Source: Bacteroidia bacterium Ga0077558 | Lineage (GTDB): Bacteria; Bacteroidota; Bacteroidia; Chitinophagales; Chitinophagaceae | NCBI GenBank assembly: GCA_001464625.1 | Contig: LNFJ01000044.1 | Span: 1 to 64,000 of the forward strand | Direction of reading: 5' to 3' | DNA: 64,000 nucleotides | Part shown: positions 26,731 through 36,506 of the stretch, piece by piece | Position numbering within the stretch: position 1 is the stretch's first letter | Layout: every line of letters starts with the position of its first letter | The notes under the pieces: model-generated | The model's input: only the letters and a program-made list of their open reading frames with translations | The model's database searches: none | What the model was told of the DNA's origin: nothing | Translations under genes and position numbers: made by a program

Positions 26731-28002
26731 ATGCAAATTCAAGCCCCCATTCAAGCAAAGGATAGAGAAATTTTTATGGATGTACTCCGTGGTTTTGCCA
26801 TCCTCGGAATATTTATTGCCAACCTGAACGGTTTTAGCTGGTATAACGGAGATGCAAAAATTACCAGCCCATATTTGCTTCCAAAAGCAGACGACACAAT
26901 GGAATTTCTTCATCATATGTTGATTGAAGGAAAATTTTATTCAATCTTTAGTTTACTATTTGGATGGGGTATTGCACTTCAATTTAAAAGAGCCCAGGAA
27001 AAAGGAGTAAATGCATTGCCAACAGTAAGAAGAAGATTATTGTTTATGCTGTTACTCGGTGCTTGCCATTTGCTATTATGGCCAGGTGATATTGTATTCT
27101 TTTATGCAATGCTTGGTTTCATATTATTATCACTCCGTAAATTTTCTAATAAAAGTTTACTAATTACAGGTTGCATCCTGGTATTATCTCCCATTTTACT
27201 GTATTGGTTAAAAATGACATGGCCTGTTCTTAATTATCCGGCTGACATAACCATAAAAACTGCAACAAAGATCGAAAGCACTTTTGTAACCATTAAAAGC
27301 GAAGAGGACTTTGTTAATATCATGAAGCATGGAGATAGTTGGTTTCAGCAGGTGCAAATGAATATTGTTGGCTTCTTTTATCGGTATCAATATTTATTTT
27401 TTACAAGTCGTATTCCAAAAGTGTTGGGCATTTTTTTAATTGGTTATGTAGTCGGTCGTTCTGATTTTTATAAAAATATCGGTCAGCATAAAAAATTGAT
27501 CACCTCGGTAATCGGCGTTGGACTAACTATCGGCTTAACGGCTAATTATTTTTTAGCCTACTACATGAGCGAACATGGTGGTGATTATTGGCAATTAAAA
27601 ACAAACGGACTTTATCAAACAATTGCCTATGCATTGGGTGTAGCCCCTTTAGCAATGGCTTATGTCGCATTGTTTATGTTGGCTTTTCAAACAGTTGGTG
27701 GTAAAAAAATACTAGGCATATTTGCTCCGGTTGGTAAAATGGCATTCAGCAATTATATTTTTCAAACATTAGTTGGCAGCTATGTATTCCTTGGCCCGGG
27801 ACTTGGTTACTTTGGAGAAGTAGGGCCTGTTTACTATACCATATTTGGAGTGATAGTATTCATTTTTCAGATTATTCTAAGCACTGTCTGGTTAAAGTTT
27901 TTTAATTATGGTCCGATAGAGTGGTTGTGGCGAAGTGCTACCTATAAAAAATGGCAACCGATGCGTAAAAGACAAACACCCGGCAGAAGTCCGAACGTTT
28001 AA
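26731..28002 (+). CDS. DUF418 multi-pass membrane protein
   Basis: 423 residues with the DUF418 hallmarks: FMDVLRGFAILGIFIAN at about 15-31, FYSIFSLLFGWG, and the C-terminal core (GKMAFSNYIFQT, then GPIEWLWR). About ten transmembrane helices are predicted. The family is related to acyltransferase-3/OpgC-type membrane proteins, but no reaction has been established for it. A second member lies at 36507-37850 on the opposite strand with a longer polar insert. Confidence 0.88.
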   Translation: MQIQAPIQAKDREIFMDVLRGFAILGIFIANLNGFSWYNGDAKITSPYLLPKADDTMEFLHHMLIEGKFYSIFSLLFGWGIALQFKRAQEKGVNALPTVRRRLLFMLLLGACHLLLWPGDIVFFYAMLGFILLSLRKFSNKSLLITGCILVLSPILLYWLKMTWPVLNYPADITIKTATKIESTFVTIKSEEDFVNIMKHGDSWFQQVQMNIVGFFYRYQYLFFTSRIPKVLGIFLIGYVVGRSDFYKNIGQHKKLITSVIGVGLTIGLTANYFLAYYMSEHGGDYWQLKTNGLYQTIAYALGVAPLAMAYVALFMLAFQTVGGKKILGIFAPVGKMAFSNYIFQTLVGSYVFLGPGLGYFGEVGPVYYTIFGVIVFIFQIILSTVWLKFFNYGPIEWLWRSATYKKWQPMRKRQTPGRSPNV

Positions 28003-28069
28003 GTTGCTTCACTCCCTTAAAAAGTGAATGAATTTTTTTATATGTATGACTAGAAGAAATGGCTTCTTA

Positions 28070-28077
28070 TAATTTTG
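28070..28077 (+). promoter_or_regulatory. TAnnTTTG promoter box before the D-aminoacylase
   Basis: TAATTTTG matches the Bacteroidota -7 consensus TAnnTTTG exactly and ends 12 bp before the ATG at 28090. Transcription would start about 7 bases before the ATG, giving a very short leader. The -33 box is not obvious. Confidence 0.55.
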
Positions 28078-28089
28078 TAACTTTCGTTT

Positions 28090-29658
28090 ATGAAATGGAA
28101 ATTATCTATTCTCTTCCTCGCCATTGGTTTTGCTGCGCAAAGCCAGGATTGTGATATCCTCATCATTAACGGTAAAATTATTGACGGTACCGGTAATAAC
28201 TGGTACTATGGAACGGTGGCGATAAAAGATGGTAAGATCATCAAAACCGGGAGAGATATAAAACTATCTGCTAAAAAAACAATCGATGCCAAAGGATTAA
28301 TTGTTGCGCCTGGTTTTATTGATGTTCATACGCATTTGGAAGGTGATGAAATAAGAGACCCCGAAGCAAAAAGTTTTATCTATGATGGCGTTACCACCTG
28401 TGTTACGGGCAACTGCGGATCTTCCAATACAGATGTTGGAAAATATTTACGTTGGGTTGATTCGCTGAAACTTTCTATTAATGTCGCTTCATTAATAGGG
28501 CATAATGATGTAAGAAAAGCAGTGATGGGAAGAGCTAACCGTGATGCAACGCCAGATGAAATGAAACGAATGGAAAATATTGTTGAGAAAGCTATGAGTG
28601 ATGGCGCCGTTGGAATGTCAACAGGTCTTATTTATATACCCGGCACTTATACAAAAACTTCAGAGATCGTTTCATTAGCGAAAGTAACGGCGAAATACAA
28701 TGGTGTTTATGCGAGTCATATGCGGGATGAAGGTGATAGTGTAACTCAGGCCATCGAAGAAGCGTTAACGATTGGCAGAGAAGCAAAGCTGCCGGTACAA
28801 ATTTCTCATTTTAAATTAAGCGGCCAACATAACTGGGGCAGAAGCAAAGTAACCGTACCAATGATAGAAGCCGCAAGAAGAGAAGGCATTGATGTTACGA
28901 TTGATCAATATCCTTACACGGCCAGCAGTACTTCTATCAGTACTTTAATACCGGATAACGTATTGGCCGACGGGCAAGATTCTATTAAAGCAAGATTGCA
29001 ACGTCCCGATGTAAGAAAATATGTGATCAACTCCATGCTGGAAAGATTGAAGAAAAGAAAGCTAAAACATTTCAGTTACGCAGTGGTCGCCTATTATGCT
29101 CCGGATACAACGTACAATGGAAAAAGTATAGAGCAGATCAACCTGATGAAAGGCCGGAAACATAAAGCAAAAGAAGAAGCATTAACAGTTATTGACATTA
29201 TGATGAATGGTGGCGCCAGTGCAGTTTTTCATGGCATGGGTGAAGATGATGTAAAACGCATCATGCAATACCCCTTCAATATGTTTGCCAGCGATGCGAC
29301 CATCAGAATATTTGGAGCTGGTGTTCCACACCCAAGGGGATATGGAACTAATGCAAGAGTATTGGGCAAATATGTACGGGAGGAAAAAGTTATTTCATTA
29401 GAAGAAGCCATTCGCAGAATGACATCTTTGCCAGCACAAAAGTTTCAATTAACAAATCGTGGATTAGTAAGAGAAGGCTATGCTGCCGACCTTGTAATTT
29501 TCGATGAAAGCACCGTTAAAGATCTTTCTACGTTTGAAAAACCTCATGCTTATTCTACCGGTTTTCAATTTGTAATGGTAAATGGTGTGTTAACTGTTGA
29601 CAATGGTACCCACACCAAAGCAAGAGGTGGCCAGGCTATTTATCGTAAAAGTATGTAA
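28090..29658 (+). CDS. secreted N-acyl-D-amino-acid deacylase family amidohydrolase
   Basis: 522 residues: signal peptide 1-18 (AAQSQ), then an amidohydrolase domain with DVHTH (metal ligands H80, H82), GNCGSS with the metal-bridging Cys109 typical of D-aminoacylases, and ASHMRDEGDSV and QISHFKLSG with further ligands; FASDAT near 398 holds the catalytic Asp. These enzymes release D-amino acids from N-acyl derivatives; others in the family act on N-acyl-D-Glu or D-Asp. Export to the periplasm suggests salvage of wall- or peptide-derived D-amino acids, in line with the many hydrolases around. Confidence 0.9.
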   Translation: MKWKLSILFLAIGFAAQSQDCDILIINGKIIDGTGNNWYYGTVAIKDGKIIKTGRDIKLSAKKTIDAKGLIVAPGFIDVHTHLEGDEIRDPEAKSFIYDGVTTCVTGNCGSSNTDVGKYLRWVDSLKLSINVASLIGHNDVRKAVMGRANRDATPDEMKRMENIVEKAMSDGAVGMSTGLIYIPGTYTKTSEIVSLAKVTAKYNGVYASHMRDEGDSVTQAIEEALTIGREAKLPVQISHFKLSGQHNWGRSKVTVPMIEAARREGIDVTIDQYPYTASSTSISTLIPDNVLADGQDSIKARLQRPDVRKYVINSMLERLKKRKLKHFSYAVVAYYAPDTTYNGKSIEQINLMKGRKHKAKEEALTVIDIMMNGGASAVFHGMGEDDVKRIMQYPFNMFASDATIRIFGAGVPHPRGYGTNARVLGKYVREEKVISLEEAIRRMTSLPAQKFQLTNRGLVREGYAADLVIFDESTVKDLSTFEKPHAYSTGFQFVMVNGVLTVDNGTHTKARGGQAIYRKSM

Positions 29659-29730
29659 ATACTTTTCTGGCTTTACATTGACGGTTGCGTAATACTACCA
29701 GCCAAATAGCATTACCCGATTGTGTAATTG

Positions 29731-29758
29731 TTTGTACTTAGATCAATTTCTACTTTTA
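29731..29758 (+). promoter_or_regulatory. candidate Bacteroidota promoter for the ricin-like gene
   Basis: TTTG (29731-29734) and TACTTTTA (29751-29758) are 16 bp apart, close to the phylum's -33 TTTG and -7 TAnnTTTG boxes (one mismatch in the last base). The leader would be about 28 bases before the ATG at 29792. Confidence 0.5.
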
Positions 29759-29791
29759 TGTCTGTAATATAAGATCTAAAACTTATCAACT

Positions 29792-30940
29792 ATGAATCGA
29801 ATTAAATTTTCACTCCTGGCAACACTCTTCATCTTGTTGGCCTTTACAACACAAGCCCAACTTAAAGACGGCGAAATCGTACGCATTAAAAATGTAAAAA
29901 GCGGTAAGTATGCCAAGCCAACCAATCCACCTGTTGGTGGGCCTGATGTAAACAGGCAGATTGTTTTGTTTACCAGAACCGAAGAAGCAGGCATGAAATG
30001 GAAAGCCATTGCCGTTACCGGTGGCTATTTTAAATTTCAAAATCTGGAGACAAATAAATTTTTGGGAGTTCTCAACCGCAGTAAAGAACAGTACGGTTTT
30101 ATTTGTTTAAAAAATGAAATGATACCAAGGCCTTTAAACGTAACCCCTGTAAATAATGAAGACTTGTATTGGCAACTTGAAAAAACGGCTACCGGTTATA
30201 AATTAAAAAATAAAAATTCTGGTCTTCTTGCTGCAGTAGAAGGTGGCGGGGTGAATAATAATGCAAAACTAATTCAATGGGGCGACCAGGGACAACCCGA
30301 TATTGAATGGCAATTTGAAACGGTTGGCACAAGCAACTCCACCGCAACAGGTAAAAAAGTATTGTTTGATGTAGTGCTAAACTATATCGCAGTTTCCGAA
30401 GCTACCCGAAACCAGATTGACAATGGTGATTGCAGAAGAATATTTGGCCAGGTAAGTACCGAACTTTGGGAGCTGGATGAAAACAATGAAATGAAAACAA
30501 GACTTCGTTCGTATAATAATATGTCGGAGCTGGTTTACAACCAAACCAATTATCAAGGTCCGCCAACTGCCGGACTAAGCTATCACCAGGACAACCGTAC
30601 TGCATCCAACAACAGCCAAATGGGAAAAGTAACTTATAATATTCCGGAAAGCCTTTTGAAAGAAAAGAAACTGATGCTGGTGGTAAAAACTTTTCTTGGA
30701 ACCCGTCATAAAGACAACGATTTTGCTTCTTTCGATGCCTTAAAGATGGCCACGGAGAAAACAGATACATATATTCTGGATTACCGTGCTACCCGCACAG
30801 AAACCATTGAAGCTATTACAGATCTTGCAACTACGAATCAAAGCATGAACCTTATTAACCTGATAATCCCATTTAGTAATTTTGCCCGGGCAGATGATAC
30901 ACATAAATTATGGGTAAAGTTCAGTTGTAAAAGAAACTAA
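29792..30940 (+). CDS. secreted protein with ricin-type beta-trefoil domain
   Basis: 382 residues: signal peptide 1-22 (TTQAQ), a beta-trefoil region (about 25-170) with RIKNVKSGKYAKP, KFQNLETNKFLGV and WGDQGQPDIEWQFE, the last close to the QxW repeat of ricin B lectins, then about 200 residues with no match I recognise (VLNYIAVSEATRNQIDNGDC). Ricin-type domains bind sugars or lipids; the C-terminal part is predicted beta-rich. Surface or extracellular carbohydrate binding is plausible, not proven. It ends before a strong terminator. Confidence 0.75.
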   Translation: MNRIKFSLLATLFILLAFTTQAQLKDGEIVRIKNVKSGKYAKPTNPPVGGPDVNRQIVLFTRTEEAGMKWKAIAVTGGYFKFQNLETNKFLGVLNRSKEQYGFICLKNEMIPRPLNVTPVNNEDLYWQLEKTATGYKLKNKNSGLLAAVEGGGVNNNAKLIQWGDQGQPDIEWQFETVGTSNSTATGKKVLFDVVLNYIAVSEATRNQIDNGDCRRIFGQVSTELWELDENNEMKTRLRSYNNMSELVYNQTNYQGPPTAGLSYHQDNRTASNNSQMGKVTYNIPESLLKEKKLMLVVKTFLGTRHKDNDFASFDALKMATEKTDTYILDYRATRTETIEAITDLATTNQSMNLINLIIPFSNFARADDTHKLWVKFSCKRN

Positions 30941-30960
30941 GCAGAAAATATAATTTCTTA

Positions 30961-30993
30961 AAAAGCATCCACCAAACAGTGGATGCTTTTTTA
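30961..30993 (+). terminator. intrinsic terminator after the ricin-like gene
   Basis: AAAAGCATCCAC (30961-30972), loop CAAACA, GTGGATGCTTTT (30979-30990) form a perfect 12-bp stem whose 3' arm runs into a T-tract. It lies 20 bp after the stop codon and 48 bp before the ABC transporter gene. Confidence 0.88.
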
Positions 30994-31040
30994 TTGCTTA
31001 GAACTGAATGATGTACCTTTTCATCTGAATTACAGAATAC

Positions 31041-32828
31041 ATGAAAATTCTTTGGACATATCTTCAACCCTATCGTTGGTGGATCTTCCTGGCGTTAGTT
31101 CTCGCCGGCGTTGCACAAATACTTGCCTTATATGACCCCATAATTTTCGGAAAGATAATTGATGACTATGCTTTAAAACCCGGTAACAAAACAGAAGCCG
31201 AACTGATAAGAGGTGTTTCCTTCTGGATGGGAATAGCTGTTGCTATTGCACTGTCTGCAAGATTAGTAATGGCTTTTAAAGATTATGTGATGCGGATGGT
31301 GGTACAGAAATTCGGCATGCAAATTTTTAATGATGGTTTGCGGCAAACACTTCGCCTGCCTTACCAGGATTTTGAAGACCAGAGCAGTGGAGAGATATTA
31401 TCCATTTTGCAAAAAGTAAGAAACGATACTGAACGTTTTATTACCAGCTTTATTAATATTTTATTTTCCTCATTAGTAGGTATTGGTTTTTTAGTGTGGT
31501 ATGCCATCACCAAACACTGGGCCTTAATTCCGGTTTTTTTAATTGGTGTTGTATTGTTGGGAGGATTGACCAGTATTCTCAGTCGTTCTATTAAAACTTT
31601 GCAACGTTCCCTCATTCGTCAAAACCGGCAAATGAGTGGCACCATTACTGAATCACTGCGAAATATAGAACTGGTAAAAAGTCTTGGGCTTACCTATCCT
31701 GAAATTCGACGATTACGACAACATACACAAGACATCTATGATCTTGAAATGAAGAAAGTAAAGAAAGTACGGACACTTACTTTTTTCCAGGGTGCCATTC
31801 TTACGGTGTTAAAACAATCCATTCTTTTTATTTTACTCTGGCTCATCTTTCGCAAAGTTTTATCGCCGGGAGAATTGATCGCCATGCAATTTATTTCTAC
31901 CTCCATCATCGGGCCACTGCAAGATTTGGGTGGCATTATACTTTCTTACCGGGAAGCAGAAGCATCGCTTCAATTATTCAACGAGTTGATGAAGAAAGAA
32001 CCAGAGTACAGACCCGAAGAACCAATTGATGTAGGAGAAATAGAACATCTTGAATTTAACAATGTTGTTTTTCGTCATCGCAACGCAACAGTTAATGCAA
32101 TAGAAAATATTTCGTTTGAAGCAGGCATTGGCGATACCATTGCATTTGTGGGTCCATCCGGTTCGGGTAAATCAACATTGGTAAAATTATTAGTGGGTCT
32201 TTACACACCTGTTAGCGGAGAAATTTTATATGATAAAATTTCATCGAAAGATATTCGTTACAACAGAATGAGAAGGCAACTAGGTTTTGTAACACAGGAC
32301 ACTCAATTATTCTCCGGCACCATCCGGGATAATATGAAATTTGTAAAGCCTGATGCCACCGATGTCGAAATAAATGCCGCCTTAGCACAAGCATCCGCTA
32401 CTACTATTGTTTATAGCAATGGCAGAGGATTAGATACCGTATTGGGTGAAGGCGGAAGAAAAGTTTCCGGTGGAGAAAAACAACGTCTATCCATAGCAAG
32501 GGCTTTACTACGCAAACCCCGTTTATTAATTTTTGATGAAGCCACCTCTGCTCTTGATTCATTAACTGAAGAACAAATAACAGCTACAGTAAAAGAAATT
32601 TCTGCATTGAAGCAACAGATAACCATTCTTATTGCGCATCGTCTCTCAACCATCATGCATGCAGATACTATTTATGTATTGGAAAAAGGAAAAATAACCG
32701 AGCAAGGCAGTCATGATGAATTGGTAAGCAAAAAAGGATTGTACTACGCCATGTGGCGCCAGCAGATCGGAGAAAGAGTTCCTTCACAAAAAATAGTTGT
32801 GGAAGAGGAGGACGAAGTTGATGAATAA
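31041..32828 (+). CDS. ABC transporter, fused permease and ATPase (exporter type)
   Basis: 595 residues, a half-transporter expected to act as a homodimer. Six transmembrane helices fill about residues 10-310; the nucleotide-binding domain has Walker A GPSGSGKST (371-379), the Q-loop TQDTQLF, signature VSGGEKQ (475-481), Walker B LLIFDEATSALD and the switch His in IAHRLST. The layout is that of MsbA/multidrug-type exporters moving lipids, peptides or drugs out of the cytosol. The acidic tail (EEEDEVDE) is unusual. The convergent serine hydrolase gene ends three bases downstream. Confidence 0.93.
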   Translation: MKILWTYLQPYRWWIFLALVLAGVAQILALYDPIIFGKIIDDYALKPGNKTEAELIRGVSFWMGIAVAIALSARLVMAFKDYVMRMVVQKFGMQIFNDGLRQTLRLPYQDFEDQSSGEILSILQKVRNDTERFITSFINILFSSLVGIGFLVWYAITKHWALIPVFLIGVVLLGGLTSILSRSIKTLQRSLIRQNRQMSGTITESLRNIELVKSLGLTYPEIRRLRQHTQDIYDLEMKKVKKVRTLTFFQGAILTVLKQSILFILLWLIFRKVLSPGELIAMQFISTSIIGPLQDLGGIILSYREAEASLQLFNELMKKEPEYRPEEPIDVGEIEHLEFNNVVFRHRNATVNAIENISFEAGIGDTIAFVGPSGSGKSTLVKLLVGLYTPVSGEILYDKISSKDIRYNRMRRQLGFVTQDTQLFSGTIRDNMKFVKPDATDVEINAALAQASATTIVYSNGRGLDTVLGEGGRKVSGGEKQRLSIARALLRKPRLLIFDEATSALDSLTEEQITATVKEISALKQQITILIAHRLSTIMHADTIYVLEKGKITEQGSHDELVSKKGLYYAMWRQQIGERVPSQKIVVEEEDEVDE

Positions 32829-32831
32829 TTT

Positions 32832-34421
32832 TTACAACGATTTTTTCTTTGGTATTTCCCGAATATGATATTCTTGTATCAAAGGCGGATTCTCGGGTGA
32901 AAGGGTGAAATATATTTCTATATCAGTTTTCTCTCCGGTGAGTATAAATGAACCCCGTAGTTGGTTCTCTGGTTTTACCGGGCTAACGGAAATTATCTTT
33001 CCGGCTTTGCTATACAATTCAATTGCATACTTCTTCAATGTATCAATCGGATTATCAGGAAAGAAATTCTCAGCAAATATTCCTGACTGTTCGGCATTAC
33101 TCCAATCAGGCAAAATTTTTACCAGATCCTTTTTTCGTTGTTCCAAAATTTTAGATGGCGGCAATTCCATTGGTTTTAATCCTGCCAGTTTAATAATTGT
33201 ATCCAGCACTTTTAAATTCACATAGCCCATTGGAGAATAAGTGCGGTTCGCAAATGAAACGATGCCTATTCCGTAATCAGGCATAATGCGCCATTGGCTT
33301 CCGAAGCCGGGCAAGCCGCCACTATGGGCAATATAAGTTTTACCTTCGCAATCTTTCATCCAACCTAAACCATAACAATAGGCAGATGTTACTGCACAAG
33401 TTCTACCATCAGGAAATTTATAATTCGGATTAAATCCATTCCACCTCCATGGGTGATGCATTTCTCTCACCGAACTTCTTTTGATCGGACCATTATCAGC
33501 ATCATTATTTGCAGGCCATGCCGATAAATGCAGTGCCACATAATTTGCAAATTCATCAATAGAAGAGATCATGGCTCCCATAGCACCCCAGCTTCCTTCT
33601 TTGGTATCATGCAACAATTCTTCTTCGTTCCATTTACTATTTAACCAACGATAGCCATGTGCTAATTTTTCTGGTGCTACTTCGCCAAACTCGTAAGTTG
33701 TTGTTTTCATTCCTAAGGGTTCAAAAATATTTTGTTTGATATAATCCTGGTAAGGCATTCCTGTAACTTTTGTGATGATCATTCCTTGCAATGCAAATCC
33801 TAAATTGCTGTATTCATATGCTATGCCGGGAGGGTTTGAAAAAGATAGCTGTTTGCCAATTAACTCAAGCAGGTCTTTATCTGTATCGGACAGTTGTCTG
33901 TCGCCCCATGGATTATCTTCCGGAAACCCTGCACCATGTGTCATTAAATGCCGGATGGTAATATGCGGTGCATCAACAGTGGGGTATTTCAGATCTTTTA
34001 ATTCAGGAATATATAAATAGGCCGGGTCATCAAGATCAAGTTTACCATCATCCCGCAATTTTAAAATGGCCATGGTTGCAAAACTCTTACTCATGCTGGC
34101 AATGCGAAAAAGCGAAGAAGATGTAACAGGAATTTTTTTATCAATATCTGTATAACCAATATTTCCTTTGTAAATCAATTTGCCATCTACCACCAAGCCA
34201 TACGATAAGCCGGGCAAATGATTGGAATCGGCATAATCTTTGAAAATTTTATCAACTACTTCAAATGTATTTTTTATTTTTTCTTCTCTTGCAGCATCTG
34301 TAAATACAGCTGGTTGATATGATGAATCGTATTGAATAGCATCGACCTTTGCGGCTTGCTTATTTTGATTGCAGGAAAAAAGCAAAGCTGCTAAACAAAT
34401 AAAAAAAAATATCTGTTTCAT
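32832..34421 (-). CDS. lipoprotein serine hydrolase, beta-lactamase fold
   Basis: 529 residues, the largest of the four paralogues. Lipobox LFSC (Cys17) predicts a lipid anchor. The boxes are SMSK (S109-K112), YSN in YEYSNLGFAL, and HSGG in YIAHSGGLPGFG. The domain ends near residue 420; the C-terminal ~110 residues form a separate beta-rich region. Members of this type include esterases and D-aminopeptidases. It lies downstream of the S9 peptidase on the same strand with its own exact TAnnTTTG box, so both coupled and separate transcription are possible. Confidence 0.88.
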   Translation of the reverse strand: MKQIFFFICLAALLFSCNQNKQAAKVDAIQYDSSYQPAVFTDAAREEKIKNTFEVVDKIFKDYADSNHLPGLSYGLVVDGKLIYKGNIGYTDIDKKIPVTSSSLFRIASMSKSFATMAILKLRDDGKLDLDDPAYLYIPELKDLKYPTVDAPHITIRHLMTHGAGFPEDNPWGDRQLSDTDKDLLELIGKQLSFSNPPGIAYEYSNLGFALQGMIITKVTGMPYQDYIKQNIFEPLGMKTTTYEFGEVAPEKLAHGYRWLNSKWNEEELLHDTKEGSWGAMGAMISSIDEFANYVALHLSAWPANNDADNGPIKRSSVREMHHPWRWNGFNPNYKFPDGRTCAVTSAYCYGLGWMKDCEGKTYIAHSGGLPGFGSQWRIMPDYGIGIVSFANRTYSPMGYVNLKVLDTIIKLAGLKPMELPPSKILEQRKKDLVKILPDWSNAEQSGIFAENFFPDNPIDTLKKYAIELYSKAGKIISVSPVKPENQLRGSFILTGEKTDIEIYFTLSPENPPLIQEYHIREIPKKKSL

Positions 34422-34445
34422 ACAAGTGAATTAAATTATTCCTGC

Positions 34446-34453
34446 CAAAATTA
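34446..34453 (-). promoter_or_regulatory. TAnnTTTG box before the lipoprotein hydrolase
   Basis: On the minus strand 34453-34446 reads TAATTTTG, an exact -7 box 24 bases before the ATG at 34421. It overlaps the stop codon of the S9 peptidase gene upstream. Confidence 0.5.
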
Positions 34454-36457
34454 AAACCCTTTCTTTTCTCCAATAAATTTTTCAAACCACTCCACATTTG
34501 ACTGCATTGTTTTCAACACCATTCTTGGCTCTGTTGGTCCGTGTGGCTGACGGGGTAAAGCCAGTAAACGAACCGGCACATTTCTTCTGCGAAGTGCATT
34601 ATAAAACATTACTGAATTACTAAAAGGAACTCTTGCATCGGCTTCACCATGTTGGAGCATTACTGGTGTTTTTACATTTTGCACAAAACGAATGGGTGAA
34701 TGTTTATCATACTTGCTCCAATCATCCCAGGGATTGGCTTCAAAATAAGAAGGAAGAAAGCCTTCGATATCATCAGTAAGATTTTGATGTGAAAGATCAA
34801 CTACCGGCGCACCGATTGATGCCACTTTAAAACGATCAGTATGACCAACGATCCAGCTACTCATAAATCCTCCATAACTCCAACCCATCACTCCCATCTT
34901 ACTTTCATCAGCTACTCCCATTTTGATTACATGATCCACTCCTGCCATCACATCTTCGTAATCTTTTCCGCCCCAATCATTGCGATTGGCAGTGCGAAAC
35001 TCAGTGCCATATCCCGATGAACCTCTTGGATTAGGACGAAGTATTGCATAACCTGCCTCTGCCATTGCAGCAAGAGGGTAAGAGCCTTGATTGGCCGCAA
35101 CACAATTTTGTGTAAACACACCAGCTGGTCCACCATGGATATTTAGAATAAAAGGAACTTTATCGCCAGCCTTATAATTTATGGGGTAGGTAAGCAACCC
35201 TTCTATCTCTCTGCCATCTTTACTTTTCCATTTTATTACTTCTGTTTTTGGTAATGGCTTGTCGGCATAAGCACTATTAATATTTGTAACTTTTACAGGA
35301 GAGAAATTTGCAAGTGAACTAGTATAGGCCTCGGGAAGCTGTGAAGGATTTTGTAATACAAATCCTAGTTGAGTTCCTGTTGAGTTAAGAGTGATTGAGC
35401 CAATCAGATCTTTTGATCCTTTGTTCCATTCTGAAATATTTTTACCATCAGCACTTAATAAATAAACAGATGCCAGTGTTCTGTTGGCTTCTGCCCATAG
35501 CACATTTTTCCCGTCAGGTGTCCAGCCAAAAATACCATTGGCACCAATGCCACCATTCTCATCGGGTGTTGCTTTCAATCGCCAGCTTTTGCCCTCTGCC
35601 AAGGAATAAATTTTTGCATGTCTTGTACCCGACCAATCAACAGGGTCTGTGGAAGAGTAGTAAGCAATCAGTTTGCCATCCGGACTGAATATTGGATTTG
35701 TTTCACCTGCACCTGTGTTGGCAATAGGTTTGATCGCTCCGCTTTCAATATCTATTAATGAAATGTCGCTGTATACATTATCATTTGCTTCGGGTGATTT
35801 ACCATGGCTGTAGGCAATTGTTTTTCCATCGGGGCTCCAGTCAAAAGCCATTACATTATAATTTTCTTTGGTCATCTTTTTCTGCACATTTTTTCCTGCT
35901 GTATCTTTTTTATTTAACCAAAGAACAAAAAGCCTGTTTTGTTTTACTTCTTCATCCATATAATAGGCATCATCCTTGGCTTTTTTATTTCTCTCCTCTT
36001 TACTGTCGGCTCCATCAATCATAGTAAAAGCGATCATACTTGCATCATTGCTCCAATCGTAATTACCGACACTGGTTTTTACTTCGGTCAATTTTTCTGC
36101 TTCTCCTCCACCTATAGGAAGAATATATAAGTTTGTTTTCATTTCCCGTGAAGAAGTGAAGGCGATCCATTTTCCATCGGGGCTCCATTTAGGGTTAGAT
36201 GAATTCTTATCACCTTTGGTGAGTTGAATATGATTGCCGCCATTCGCATTACAGAGCCAAACCTGGTTGATGTATTCACTTCTGTCATCTGTCATCACTG
36301 CTTCACGAACCGTATAAAGAATTTTACTGCCATCTGGCGAAGGAACAACAGCCGTGATATTTTTAATTTTCAGGCACTGTTCAGGAGTCCAGTTTTTTTG
36401 AGCAGATATGCTACAAACAAATAGCATAGCAAAAATTACAAGGAATAAATTTTTCAT
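34451..36457 (-). CDS. secreted S9 family peptidase (prolyl oligopeptidase type)
   Basis: 668 residues: signal peptide 1-19 (SISAQ), an N-terminal beta-propeller of PD40/WD-like repeats (IVPSPDGSKILYTV, PKWSPDGKWIAFTS, FDWSPDGKTIAYS and so on, about 30-400), and an alpha/beta-hydrolase domain with the triad S527 (GWSYGG), D607 (GEADARVP) and H639 (QPHGP). This is the acylaminoacyl-peptidase/dipeptidyl-peptidase branch, which trims N-terminal residues from oligopeptides in the periplasm. It forms part of the leftward cluster with DUF418 upstream (49 bp) and a serine hydrolase downstream. Confidence 0.93.
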   Translation of the reverse strand: MKNLFLVIFAMLFVCSISAQKNWTPEQCLKIKNITAVVPSPDGSKILYTVREAVMTDDRSEYINQVWLCNANGGNHIQLTKGDKNSSNPKWSPDGKWIAFTSSREMKTNLYILPIGGGEAEKLTEVKTSVGNYDWSNDASMIAFTMIDGADSKEERNKKAKDDAYYMDEEVKQNRLFVLWLNKKDTAGKNVQKKMTKENYNVMAFDWSPDGKTIAYSHGKSPEANDNVYSDISLIDIESGAIKPIANTGAGETNPIFSPDGKLIAYYSSTDPVDWSGTRHAKIYSLAEGKSWRLKATPDENGGIGANGIFGWTPDGKNVLWAEANRTLASVYLLSADGKNISEWNKGSKDLIGSITLNSTGTQLGFVLQNPSQLPEAYTSSLANFSPVKVTNINSAYADKPLPKTEVIKWKSKDGREIEGLLTYPINYKAGDKVPFILNIHGGPAGVFTQNCVAANQGSYPLAAMAEAGYAILRPNPRGSSGYGTEFRTANRNDWGGKDYEDVMAGVDHVIKMGVADESKMGVMGWSYGGFMSSWIVGHTDRFKVASIGAPVVDLSHQNLTDDIEGFLPSYFEANPWDDWSKYDKHSPIRFVQNVKTPVMLQHGEADARVPFSNSVMFYNALRRRNVPVRLLALPRQPHGPTEPRMVLKTMQSNVEWFEKFIGEKKGF

Positions 36458-36506
36458 TTGATCTGTTTTGAAGAGGTGAATCGATTGACTTAACGGGTTA
36501 ACTAAT

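Noticed and set aside
2660-34421. Four beta-lactamase-fold genes taken as an antibiotic resistance island
   Set aside because: All have the general S12/class C boxes but none shows features limited to true beta-lactamases; family members are mostly esterases or peptidases.
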